Shown: positions 1 to 8,506, counted from the stretch's first letter. The stretch: DNA of 10,920 nt from Phoronis ovalis (GCA_028565635.1 JAOXYB010036828.1:2761-13680), one strand, 5' to 3'. Notes: generated by a model from the sequence alone, not told the origin. Translations and numbers: made by a program.

Positions 1-372
1 TTAGTTTTACTATGTTTAAATACTGTACACAATTGTTTCCCATGGATGACATTATAAATAACAGCTAAGTGGATTTTGTAGGTCGGATCTACGATGTAAT
101 AGATGCGTGTGAATTCTAAATAAATAACTGGAAAAAAAATAGAACCAACATGACCAGATAAAATTGATGTTTTGGTTTATTTAAAAGTTTTTTCAGAAGC
201 TAATCTTTCTTCAGAAGCTAAGTGGATCCTTTGTCCACTTTAGTAACATGGGTCTATTTTACTTACATTTGCATCAGATGGAATTGGTTATTTACATTTA
301 ACAGTTCAATCAAATCGATTTCTGTGGTGTTGTGATAATCTTTGTGTAAAACACTGTTGTTTCTATGTACAG
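1..372 (+). other. IMP4: 3' part of an upstream IMP4 intron
   Basis: This AT-rich stretch ends in a pyrimidine-rich tract and TACAG at 368-372, directly before the first recognisable IMP4 codon, so I read it as the 3' end of an intron that begins left of the window. The junction is phase 0: the next base opens a complete Glu codon. I looked for the exon that should encode the conserved segment just before this point in IMP4 and did not find it here, so that exon lies upstream. The stretch also contains short direct repeats and a hairpin, listed separately. Confidence 0.75.
192..243. repeat. Short direct repeats and hairpin in the upstream intron
   Basis: TTCAGAAGCTAA occurs at 192-203 and again at 210-221 (18-bp period). 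The second copy runs into AGCTAAGTGGAT (216-227), which also occurs at 63-74. The same segment folds as a hairpin: CTAAGTGGA (218-226) pairs with TCCACTTTAG (234-243) across a 7-nt loop with one bulged T. These are direct sequence observations; no function is implied. Confidence 0.6.
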
Positions 373-505
373 GAAATTCGCCTTGTTTTTCCTAATTCCC
401 AAAGAATCAACCGAGGTAACTATGAAGTGAAGCAGCTGGTTCAGGCGTGTAGAGCTAATGATGTCACAGATCTTATAATACTGCATGAACATAGGGGACA
501 ACCTG
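373..505 (+). CDS. IMP4: IMP4 coding exon (first in window)
   Basis: The exon opens with a complete Glu codon after TACAG and ends after one base of a codon, before GTAAAT at 506. It encodes 44 residues beginning [15 protein letters not shown] and ending HEHRGQP, an early part of the Brix domain. The last base, G, joins AT of the next exon to make Asp. The donor, G|GTAAAT, is acceptable but weaker than the two downstream GTAAGT donors. Confidence 0.94.
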
Positions 506-2348
506 GTAAATCTGTTAGTCATTTGATTTCACAGTGCAGTTTCAAATAATGCATTGTAATGATATTTACTTCAAAGCTGTAAAATTAATTTTTGTTAAAT
601 ACCCTGCACAACTTTTGGATCCTGCTGTAAGTCAAAGTATGAATTTCAATCTGGAAATTTAAAAAAATTTGCGAATTTGTTAGCTTGGCTCAATTTTTGC
701 CTTGAAATAATCTGGGATTATATTTTTTCCTTTAAAAAGAAAAGGTTTTTGCAACTAAGTGTTAAATACAAGCTATTATAGGATTACGTGGTAACAGTTA
801 TCTGTGACTCTTATCTGTAATAATGTTTTTTTTTCCTAATAGATGGTTTTGTTGTTTGCCACCTACCATATGGTCCTACTGCGTACTTTACTCTGTCTAA
901 TGTTGTGATGAGACATGACATACCAAACAGGGGCACAATGTCAGAAGCTTATCCACATCTCATATTTCATCAGTTTAGCTCAAAACTAGGACAGAGAGTA
1001 AGTGTATGATTATAGGAAAAAAACTGATATTAAAGTTACATTAATAGAATTGCATTCTATGTTTTGCCAGAACATGTTAATAATAGAATTTCTGCAAATC
1101 ACATTTGTAACAAAATTGCCTAGTTCTCAGAGTTATTCAGTGGGGGAGAATATCAAAGTTCTAAAGTATCACATTCATTTTTCCAGCAGGTCAAAGGTCA
1201 GTGGACGAACAATGCTGACTAAATGACTGCTCTTTGGAAAATGACAATTCTCGTAATTCTTTGTGAATCGACCCCTAGTTTTAGTTTATATTTGTTATAA
1301 TTACAGATATATTTTTACTTTAATTTTTCTTACATTAGAAAACATACTTTTAATTAATCTATGTTTTCAGGTGATGAACATGTTAAAATATCTGTTTCCT
1401 GTACCAAAGGAAGATAGTAAAAGAGTGATAACATTTTGTAATGAAGATGACTTTATTTCATTCAGACATCATGTTTATAAAAAGATAGACCATAAAGATA
1501 TAGAACTAGAGGAAGTCGGACCTAGGTTTGAAATGCAATGTAAGTACACTGATTGGAAATTTCAAAACTGTCATCTTACCACCAGCATCTTTTTTATTTG
1601 TCAGTAAAATTGTCTGTAATCAAAGAACTGGTTTAAACTTACTTCCCAGGGCAAGTTCCCAATTTGTGGGTGGTGGTGTACCGAAAATGGTACCCATTCT
1701 ATACAAAAAAAAACACTTTTAAAAAGCATGAAATGCTTTATCAGATATTTTACATTATTTTTATCTAAAAAATGGATTAAGTCATCCCTAGCTTGCCTCA
1801 TAAATGTATCCTGTACCAAAGTTAATTATAAAGGCCTCAAAACGAACGACCAAACTTTAACAAGAAGTCAACCGTGAAGGACCACATCTCTGGTAGCAAA
1901 CCTCTGATGTTGACTCTTCTTGGGAGTAAGATACAGAAACAGATGTGAACAGTTTTTGTGATTTGCAAAATCATGTTCCATTCTTTTGTAAAGCCATCAT
2001 AACTGCCAAGTAAACTATGTAAGGTGCTGTGTAAAATACATGTGATCTCTTTTTGTCATTGAACATGTTTACATGGCTTGTGAGTATATGCACTGGTAAC
2101 TGCTACGTCACGTAATGCAGTTTATTTTTCTGAAATACAAGGATGGAAATTGATAATACAGCACGAGACACTACTGTTATGCATACAAAATTCACTCTAT
2201 CTCGTAATTAAGTATAAATTTATAAACTATATTTTCAGTGTACCAGATAATTTTGGGAACTTTAGAAAATGCAGACAGTGCTGATAAGGAATGGGTTTAC
2301 AGACCATTTATGAATACTGCGAAAAAAAGACGATTTCTTGCTGAATGA
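373..2348 (+). CDS. IMP4: IMP4, U3 snoRNP protein (3' four coding exons, N-terminus outside window)
   Basis: IMP4 is a Brix-domain protein that works with IMP3 and MPP10 on the U3 snoRNA in the nucleolar SSU processome. There it helps U3 pair with pre-rRNA for the early 18S cleavages (family knowledge). Joining 373-505, 843-997, 1371-1539 and 2239-2348 gives 567 nt: 188 codons plus TGA. In order I see [12 protein letters not shown], a [14 protein letters not shown] segment, [73 protein letters not shown], and the C-terminal [12 protein letters not shown]. These match metazoan IMP4 along the whole length. IMP4 proteins are about 290 aa, so about 100 N-terminal residues are missing to the left. 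There is no frameshift or internal stop and all splice sites are GT-AG, so this looks like a functional gene and not a retrocopy. Other Brix proteins (RPF1, RPF2, BRIX1, SSF1) fit much less well. Confidence 0.96.
506..842 (+). other. IMP4: IMP4 intron (337 bp, phase 1)
   Basis: The intron runs from GTAAAT to a T-rich tract ending CCTAATAG. It is AT-rich with many stops in all frames. I looked for box C/D snoRNA signatures, since ribosome-biogenesis genes often host snoRNAs, and saw no convincing C box (RTGATGA) paired with a D box (CTGA). Confidence 0.85.
843..997 (+). CDS. IMP4: IMP4 coding exon (second in window)
   Basis: This exon completes the split Asp codon and encodes [18 protein letters not shown] followed by NVVMRHDIP, then [22 protein letters not shown]. 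This is the most conserved block of IMP4. It ends on a codon boundary directly before GTAAGT at 998-1003. Confidence 0.95.
998..1370 (+). other. IMP4: IMP4 intron (373 bp, phase 0)
   Basis: The intron starts with the consensus donor GTAAGT and ends ATGTTTTCAG. No repeat or RNA-like structure was recognised. The open frame from 1263 into the next exon is partly chance intron sequence: only the part after 1370 is coding. Confidence 0.88.
1371..1539 (+). CDS. IMP4: IMP4 coding exon (third in window)
   Basis: The exon encodes 56 residues plus one base: [38 protein letters not shown], then a charged linker and EVGPRFEMQ. This is the latter half of the Brix domain, including the invariant GPRFE motif. 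The final T joins TG of the next exon to form Leu. The donor at 1540 is GTAAGT. Confidence 0.95.
1540..2238 (+). other. IMP4: IMP4 intron (699 bp, phase 1)
   Basis: This is the longest intron visible. It starts GTAAGT and ends ATATTTTCAG. It contains two neighbouring hairpin-forming segments near 1862-1978, listed separately, and otherwise nothing recognisable. Confidence 0.86.
1862..1978 (+). other. Two adjacent hairpins inside the IMP4 intron, snoRNA-like at best
   Basis: The first hairpin pairs AAGAA plus GTCAAC (1862-1872) with GTTGAC-TC-TTCTT (1909-1921), 11 pairs with a 2-nt bulge. Inside it ACCA/TGGT and AGG/CCT can form an upper stem. The second pairs GAACA (1947-1951) with TGTTC (1974-1978) around TGATTT-GCA-AAATCA (1959-1973). 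ACAGAA lies between them and fits the loose H-box pattern ANANNA. The layout recalls an intronic H/ACA snoRNA. However, I see no ACA trinucleotide a few bases after the second stem, and the distance from the first pocket to the H-like box is about 29 nt where 14-16 is usual. Treat as structure only. Confidence 0.2.
2239..2348 (+). CDS. IMP4: IMP4 terminal coding exon
   Basis: After the split Leu codon the exon encodes [18 protein letters not shown], then [17 protein letters not shown] and TGA at 2346-2348. The end matches the conserved IMP4 C-terminus, which finishes shortly after the MNT-K-K/R-R-x-F motif, so this stop is the natural one and the protein is not truncated. Confidence 0.95.
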
Positions 2349-2765
2349 GGTCATTGATACTAAGAAACTTGCAGCACATGTTCCTAGTCTATTCTTCAGA
2401 GAGCTGTATTTAAGGGGACGCCTTGTTTCTAAAAATTCATTAGAAATTCCTGCAACAGTGGAAGATGACTCCTGAGTGTTAAAGTACCAAATACACTTTG
2501 AGCATAAAAAGTGCTATTTTTGACCATGCATTTCTAGAAATATTCTGGTCCAAAATGGAAACCGAGATATGGCCTACAGTAATGGATTTTTGTAGTTGGC
2601 TTTATGTAACTGAAAGTGGTTAATTATTTGGTAACATGTGAAAGTTTTGAACATATTAAAAGTAATGTTCCACAATGGAAGCAACATGTAAACATTTTTG
2701 TTGACATTGAGTGAGTATTTACACTGTTACCAAGAACAAATAAATTCATTCTAATCATCAATCGC
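2349..2765 (+). other. IMP4: Probable IMP4 3' untranslated region
   Basis: This is the sequence from the stop codon to just past the first canonical AATAAA. It is AT-rich, has stops in all frames and no repeat family that I recognise. It includes a 12-bp perfect palindrome ATTTCTAGAAAT at 2530-2541. Length (about 400 nt) is an inference; cleavage would be expected 10-30 nt after 2744. Confidence 0.55.
2739..2744 (+). promoter_or_regulatory. IMP4: Candidate IMP4 polyadenylation signal AATAAA
   Basis: This is the first canonical AATAAA hexamer after the IMP4 stop, about 390 nt downstream. A TGTA element (CATGTAAACA) lies about 50 nt upstream, as often seen around metazoan cleavage sites. Weaker variants such as CATAAA near 2502 could give a shorter 3' UTR. 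Confidence 0.5.
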
Positions 2766-3930
2766 TAATGAACATTTTCTCTAACTGCCTTCATAAACTT
2801 TCAGTTCATGTCTTCAATATAAAGTACCTGCTCAAGGATGCCATGGTACTTATTTAGGATTGGCGTTTATGCATTTTAACTAATGGAGAAAAGTCCATGG
2901 TCCTGCTTAATGAACAAGTGTACTATTATTCAGTAGCCTAGTTGATCATTTTCTCCATTTTGTGTTGTCACAATTTGGGAAAAAAATGGATGGATAATAT
3001 TGTAATGCACCAAAGGCGAAATTGTTATTTTTTTGCCCTTTGAATTCCGAAATTCCCGCCAGGTGGTCTTCAGTTAGCCAAGGGAAACAATTTATTGGCA
3101 TGTCTGCTCGATGGCATATCAGGATGGAATGAAGTAACTTGAGAATTGTGAATAGAATTAAATGTTTGCAGAAGCGACAGGTTAAATATTTTACAAAAGC
3201 ATTTGTTATTACTGTTATTGTTACAGAGTAGATGGGTAAATTTAGTTGCCTGTAAAGAGATGCCACCTAGTAGCAAATATTTGAAAAATTTAATAGCGCG
3301 TGAGTTAGTTACACGTTGAATCTTTTCTTTACTGTACACCAGAAACCGACATTTAAATGGAGTTAATTATTTCTGTTTTCCGAAATGTACAAATAATGTT
3401 TTAATAGAAAGCATTTTACGAATGGTTCTGTACTTGTAATTAGTCAAATTTTACATGTTTTGTTTTGGAAGCGCAAAATATGTGAATAATTGTCAATATG
3501 CCAGTCGAATTAAGATTTGTGATAATTTTATAGTCAACTTCCATGTTTTGCTTTCAATACGTGAATTTAAAAAAGGATATCATACACAGAAACTTCCACC
3601 GCGTCCTGTTATGCGACATAATTTAATAAAGCAGGTGTCAAAAATAACTTGTAAACACGAATGTTGATTTGTTATGCGAGTAAGCTGAAGACTTTGGGCA
3701 AATACAATTGTATTTTGGATCGAAATATTGGCCTATGGTAACCCATGTATCATTGCCCACTGCGGTCTCTTTATACTGCGGTTGCAATGTAACAAATGCC
3801 ACTGTATCAGAAATCAAACACGATCTTAGACACTTGGGTAAAATTATCACTTTGGGAATTTTCCGTTGCATCATCCCACGCGGTAACAACTGGTTAAGTT
3901 ATGCCAATTGAGTTGGTTCCTTTTTTCTAA
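2766..3930. other. Intergenic sequence without a recognised gene
   Basis: Open frames on both strands reach 106 codons but match no family I know, and this length is expected by chance at this AT content. A 7-bp inverted repeat AAGTACC/GGTACTT lies at 2822-2851. The part from 3450 to 3900 is slightly richer in G+C and has overlapping open frames on both strands (70 and 67 codons on plus, 83 on minus), which may be old coding sequence or chance. A weak candidate first exon at 3260 is listed separately. Confidence 0.5.
3260..3299 (+). other. Very tentative first coding exon
   Basis: An ATG at 3260 opens 13 codons reading MPPSSKYLKNLIA and runs straight into a consensus donor, GTGAGT, at 3300. 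The base at -3 is a purine. If real it would be the start exon of a gene downstream of IMP4, with its next exon beyond a long intron. No partner exon was recognised in the window and the piece is too short to judge. Confidence 0.1.
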
Positions 3931-4415
3931 TTCCTTATTCGAGACCTGGAGAGGTTCTTAGATTATTTTAGGGTTTGGGTTGTTAAATTCGTTTGAAAAT
4001 TTTGGATTTAGATTGTAAACATTTCACTTTTAGGTTGCTACCTACCCTTCTAAATTTAAAATGTTGATTTGCTACTTGCTGCAAGACAAATCGATTGCTT
4101 TCTGGTTACATAGAAAAAGTTTGTATTGTTTTCACAGTATGTTTATTTTATTTTTTTTAATTAGTACAAAAATGGATTGCTACTCAATTATCTTTAAATT
4201 TTTGACTCCTCCATATTTACAAAAAAAAGTTGGCTACCGCAGTTAAAATGTTGCATCTACTGTTTCTTCGACACACACCTTTAGTCCGACACCTGATTTG
4301 AGAGACCCTCGCTTGAATAAGGAATAAGAAACGGTCCCTTTTTCTTATTCGAGACCCACGTTCAAATAAGGAAATAGGAATTGATCTATGTTTCCTTATC
4401 CAGGACCCGCATCCA
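3931..4415. repeat. Degenerate ~50-bp tandem repeat with an outlying copy
   Basis: GAGACCC-type cores occur at 4302, 4351 and 4402 (GAGACCC, GAGACCC, AGGACCC), spaced 49 and 51 bp. Each full unit continues with T-C-rich or ACG, then an AATAAGGAA motif, and ends in TTATTC or TTATCC. An outlying copy of the junction, TTCCTTATTCGAGACC, sits at 3931-3946 and matches 4341-4356 at 15 of 16 bases. At each junction the sequence is quasi-palindromic: CTTATTCGAG (4344-4353) faces TTCAAATAAG (4361-4370). The sequence between 3960 and 4300 has no repeat units and may have inserted into the array. Confidence 0.6.
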
Positions 4416-4426
4416 GCGCTAATGAG

Positions 4427-4605
4427 TGAGTCATCATAATTAAGTTTGCTGGTAAAGGTTTGTATTTGTTACGGAGTCTTAATATTTGGAACTGTAACGC
4501 GTGTAGTGGCCGTCTGGTTACCATACCTGGGCGTTGGCCAAATCTGTAGGCGATTTTTATCGCGCCATATATAAATGTTTATTTCTGTAACTATGAAAAA
4601 CAGTT
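4427..4605 (+). promoter_or_regulatory. Candidate TATA promoter region with an AP-1-like site
   Basis: TGAGTCA (4427-4433) is a perfect AP-1 consensus. A more G+C-rich, CpG-containing stretch follows (4495-4565), including a GCGAT-TTTT-ATCGC inverted repeat. TATATAAA at 4568-4575 is a consensus TATA box and ACAGTT at 4600-4605 is initiator-like at roughly the right distance. No long open frame or recognised exon follows on the plus strand, so the call rests on motifs alone; such motifs arise by chance in AT-rich DNA. Confidence 0.22.
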
Positions 4606-5053
4606 TTAAATTAATACACCATTAGATAAAATAATATCCATATGTTTAACTATGTACCTTATATTAAAATTTATACTTCAAAGATATTAATAAGGAAATC
4701 AAAACTTAATCATGCGTTCATTGTTTACATTTTCTTGAATTCGCAAGCATTCATATGGTTGTATTTAAAAAAGGAAACAATGATAAGAGGTTTCAGCATT
4801 AATTAGTTTAAGATATGAGCCCATTAACGACTACAATATGCAGCTTAATTAGATAGATGTCAGAAGAATATAACTAATAATCCTTGAAAAAGTATATCAC
4901 TTAAATAAACTACCGGTTTAATTACTTCAGCTCATAAGGAAACAAAAGCATCCGGTAGTTATACAAGACAAGCAAAATTTTATTGCTGTTTATAGCTATT
5001 TGCTATTCCATGAGCATATTTCTGAATTAGAAGGCAAATTTTCGTTTTATTTT
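4606..5053. other. AT-rich intergenic sequence with a 9-bp inverted repeat
   Basis: No gene was recognised. AACTACCGG (4908-4916) and CCGGTAGTT (4952-4960) form a perfect 9-bp inverted repeat around a 35-nt spacer. ATAAGGAAA-type words, also present in the tandem repeat to the left, recur near 4690 and 4935. Confidence 0.45.
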
Positions 5054-5121
5054 ATTAGTTTGCATAGGCCTGCTAAGGCTGCATGAAATTAGTTTGCATA
5101 GGCCTGCTAAGGCTGCATGAG
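5054..5121. repeat. 34-bp tandem duplication
   Basis: Two adjacent copies, 5054-5087 and 5088-5121, are identical except for the last base (A versus G). The unit runs from ATTAGTTTGCATAGG to GGCTGCATGA and contains the palindromes TGCA (twice) and AGGCCT. The near-perfect identity suggests a recent duplication, for example by replication slippage. Confidence 0.9.
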
Positions 5122-6320
5122 ATATCGAGCATTTATGCTGCTAGTACAATCGTGCAAAGTAGCTCATGACCTACGTTTAATTCGGGCCACGAATGCATCC
5201 TGTAATAATTTCTTTCACATGTAGCCTACTCTTAATAAAAAAATTCTTTAAAACCTGTATCTTTTAAACTAAAGAATGCAATGATGCTGGCGTACGTGCA
5301 GTATGCCAGAAACTGCTGCCAGTTTAAAATGCCATCTATAACTAATCGGTTATCGTAAACAAGAACACGGAAATTTTATGCATAGGTAATTTTAATTGTG
5401 TTAATTGTAATTGCCAGTACAAGCATGACATGTGTACGAATTAATTGACAATTGTTTTAAAAACTTTTTAATGGATTTTCTAATCAAAGTGTGTATATAC
5501 GTGTATACTTGTGGTGCGTTTTTTTTTATTTTCGAACTGACATATATTTGGTTGCATTGGCTTATCTAACCACAGGATGACGTATAAAATGGTCATTTTT
5601 TAAAACAATAGGAAATTAATGGCTTCAGTAATGGTTGGAGCAGATTTATAGATTATTAGTCTAGGTGAAGACAAACCTAAACATCCTGCTTCTCTCCCCC
5701 AACTATACATCACCAAGCTACAATTAATTTTTATAATTTGTGACTAATTAATTCTAAATTTACCACTGAATTGTAATTATTTTTATATAATTTACACCCA
5801 CTTGATGTATAACTTTTACCGGATTTTTATTTATTTAGTTTTGGGAATTTAATTAGAAAAGTGCAAGGATGATGCCATAATTACCTGTTTTTAGCTAGTT
5901 GAGGGTTCCCGCTTATGACGTCTCGGTAACGTGATTGCTTTTATGACACTTTATGCGCGTGTCACTTTTGTTATTTATTGTAGATAGACGACAAAGTGAT
6001 AATCCGACTGATTGAACACTTTTTTTTTTCTTCGATACATATTTACACATGTCGTAAAGACTTCCTACGTGGCTAGAAACTAAAAGATTTTATGATCCCA
6101 CATATAATGTAGAAATTTATACTGAAACTATCAGAAAAACTTTTAAAAAATTCTTAATAAAATTATTTAAGAGAAAGTTTATTCTAGCGCCATCAATAGA
6201 AGTTGAAGAGAATTTTAAAATCAACTATTAATTTAGTGAAATTGACTTAATATTTCACTATGTAAGAAAATAAATAATTGACGGATAGGTCAGTTGCACG
6301 TCCTGAACATCGTAAACTGT
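5122..6320. other. AT-rich intergenic sequence without a recognised gene
   Basis: Small structures only. AAACTG-CTGC-CAGTTT forms a hairpin at 5310-5325. A 20-base alternating purine-pyrimidine tract at 5489-5508 (GTGTGTATATACGTGTATAC) could adopt Z-DNA and is nearly palindromic around ACGT. TAATTG/TAATTA words are dense at 5380-5460 and 5720-5800, which is expected in DNA this AT-rich. I see no exon-like segment. Confidence 0.45.
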
Positions 6321-6418
6321 AAGAAGGTTGTACTGTCGGTAAGAAGGTTGTACTGTCGGTAAGAAGGTTGTACTGTCGGTAAGAGGGTTGTACTGTCGGT
6401 AAGAAGGTTGTACTGTCG
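6321..6418. repeat. 20-bp minisatellite, 4.9 copies
   Basis: The unit AAGAAGGTTGTACTGTCGGT begins at 6321, 6341, 6361, 6381 and 6401. The fourth copy has one change (AAGAGGG) and the fifth is cut two bases short, ending TCG. The 20-bp period is not a multiple of three and a TAA appears when the unit is read through, so it is not a peptide repeat. Each of the four internal joins creates GGTAAG, a good 5' splice-site match. Confidence 0.95.
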
Positions 6419-6842
6419 CAGCTAAACTTTTAATTGAGTTCCGGCTTTTACGAAAGGATTTTACTCACAACATAGTTCACATTCCTGAGCAAGTGTTTTC
6501 GGAAGCAAAAGGTAGCAAGAAAATCTCCAGGGCATGCAATGTATGGCTGATACTATGTGACCAGTCATGAGGTAATGGCTTAAGAATCGGTTTGCTACTC
6601 ACTTGGGCTGGGCATTTCTAGGGGAGTATTTTTTTAAAATGTTTAAAAAACAAAAACACCCAAAATAAGTACCAGTTACGAAAATTTCGTAAAAACAAGG
6701 GCGACGCCGTGACTATGCAGAAATATTACGTGTCATGATGAAATCAGCGAATGTTTCAACGTTGACTGGATTAACAAATTGTGGATATTGCGACAAATTC
6801 ATGACACTGCAAAAACACAGTGACCCAGTTTTGCTGCAGTAA
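6403..6842 (+). other. Unrecognised, coding-like open segments in a G+C-richer patch
   Basis: One open frame runs from 6403 to a TGA at 6568-6570 with no start codon. From 6421 its peptide includes IEFRLLRKDF and VHIPEQVFSEAKGSKK. A second opens at ATGATG (6735) and gives 35 residues to TAA at 6840-6842, including a CGYC. A third, partly overlapping frame lies at about 6660-6735. They are in different frames, none matches a family I know, and each is short enough to be chance. They could be remnants of a decayed coding sequence or transposon. Confidence 0.12.
6676..6692. repeat. 17-bp perfect palindrome
   Basis: TTACGAAA-A-TTTCGTAA is a perfect inverted repeat of 8-bp arms around a single A. 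It could be a symmetric protein-binding site; it is too short to imply a stable RNA structure. Confidence 0.7.
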
Positions 6843-8506
6843 ATGTTTTTCCGGGTTGTTTTTTTTAACATACAATTATTTGTAGTTAAGAGATGTGGGT
6901 TAAGTGCATTCTGTAGTACGTAAAAGTCACGAAGCCCAAACCGTACTGTATGTATGCATCAGCTCTGCACCCTTATTCCCCACCCGCCAATTTGACGTTC
7001 ATCTTTTTTTTCCTTTGTACGACGTGTCAGTATGGAGTCCGTAACCGTAGCATTATTTATTCTAAAATCTAGCTAAATCAATCCAGACAAATTCATTGAA
7101 GGTATGTGAATAGCTGTTTTAATGAAGCAACATAGAGCACTTAATGATGCTCTTAATTTTTTTGCCGAGGAAACTGGCATCCTGCAAAGTCATCGTAACC
7201 TCTCCGTAACGTTTCTGATTCAATGAAATCAAAAAGGCATAAAACTATATGAGGCATAAAGCCTACAAACTGTGAGTAACATTGGAGAAAAGTGCTAAAA
7301 ATAGAAGGTGAGTCCCTGATTTCAATCCGTGCATCTGACATACTGTCAATCATCACATCACTTTTGCTTTCCCGTCACCAGGACACACCATGCGTTTGAA
7401 CAAATTACAATGCACTGGGTGTAACACTGACACTGACCCATATTTAATCTAATTGCTATTGTACTTTAATTAGAACAAAATTGGCAAAGGTGCAATTTTT
7501 ATACGTGGGAGGCATTCCCATTTGTCACCAAAGATATGCGGTTATTTGTGTATAAAGAATGGGTCATATAAGTGATGATTTACGTACTTTTTAAAACGAT
7601 GAAGCTAAGTACGGACAACACCTGGTTGTGGAGACGTGCAACTGAGTTACTGATTTGGTGACACAGCAAAATAACGTCCAATTTTAGGTACCACAAAGTC
7701 CAAACAGGGGACATCTCTGTTTATATTTGCCCTTCATTTTGTATATTAATTTATTTAGGATTTCTTTGTACTTATCGCACAAAACCCGAAATGCACGCGA
7801 AATCTACACTCAATAATTGTTTACGCCAATATCCATGATTTGAATATTTAATCTGGGGCTGCTCCGAGTTGCGTATATTTTCAGGTATAATTAAAGTACT
7901 GTTTTATAACACGTATATATGCACCGGAATTGCTAAATATTAAGTCCAGCTACTTATCGTTTAACCAATCCGCGGCTTAACCAAATACACCAATACCAAA
8001 AGTTCCGTCATTGTATAGATATATCACGTGTCAAAATAAAGTTCTGTTCGTTGCAGGTTGTAATAAAACAGTTGCACTCACTAGTAACCTTTGATTTTTG
8101 TTCGCATACTGCACTAAACTAACAATTAAGACAGTGAGTACCGTTGAGAACAACTTATTCCATCTATAAACTTCAGGTCAAATTTTCACTTCAAAATGAA
8201 AAGGTAACATAGTAAAAGTATATGTATCTTGTAAAACTATTTATTTGACGGCTACGAAAATTTCCTTTTTTTGTCTTCCAGCTATTTGTGTAATCAATAT
8301 TAAAATTTCTATCGTGTTTCACATATATATCCCATATCGAAAAGTAGAAAATCGGAAACCCAGAGAAGCTAAGGTTTCGAAATATATTGTCACACTGCTA
8401 TTTGACTATAACTTCCTGCTCTAATTTTCATACTCAATCAAAAAGAAGAGATAGTCATGTTTGGAAAATTTAAACTTTACTAAAATCCAAAGATTGAAAC
8501 AATGTT
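6843..8506. other. Intergenic sequence without a recognised gene
   Basis: Frames reach only 67 codons and match nothing I know. TTAACCAA occurs twice 16 bp apart (7961-7968 and 7977-7984) around a CCGCGG core, faintly like the internal pattern of pogo/Tigger transposon ends, but no opposite end was found. A CACGTG E-box lies at 8025-8030. No RNA gene was seen. Confidence 0.45.

Noticed and set aside
1002-1226. 74-codon plus-strand frame starting just inside the second intron
   Set aside because: It lies entirely within an intron bounded by consensus GTAAGT and TTTTCAG, and the spliced IMP4 frame explains the locus.
1601-1819. 72-codon minus-strand frame
   Set aside because: It lies inside the third IMP4 intron, antisense, with no recognisable domain.
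2530-2541. ATTTCTAGAAAT palindrome as a heat-shock element
   Set aside because: It has two correctly placed units (TTC-TA-GAA), but the next TTC is displaced by one base, and it lies in the probable 3' UTR of IMP4.
2946-3339. Two overlapping minus-strand open frames of 106 and 89 codons
   Set aside because: They match no known family, they overlap each other in different frames, and their length is expected by chance at about two-thirds A+T.
3455-3911. Plus-strand frames of 70 and 67 codons and an 83-codon minus-strand frame
   Set aside because: No domain, no splice context and no start context. The opposite-strand overlap suggests a locally stop-poor, slightly G+C-richer patch and not a gene.
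5489-5508. Alternating purine-pyrimidine tract as a functional Z-DNA element
   Set aside because: Only 20 bases and mostly TA/GT steps. Noted within the intergenic entry but not a finding.
5380-5800. Cluster of TAATTG/TAATTA homeodomain-type words
   Set aside because: Such words are expected at high density in sequence this AT-rich, with no spacing pattern to set them apart.
6321-6418. CRISPR-like array
   Set aside because: The repeats are directly adjacent with no spacers, and the window is eukaryotic; this is a minisatellite.
7153-7356. 67-codon minus-strand frame
   Set aside because: No family resemblance and chance length.
7599-7661. 20-codon plus-strand frame with ordinary-looking composition
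   Set aside because: Far too short, with no splice or promoter context. Similar short frames appear wherever G+C rises slightly.
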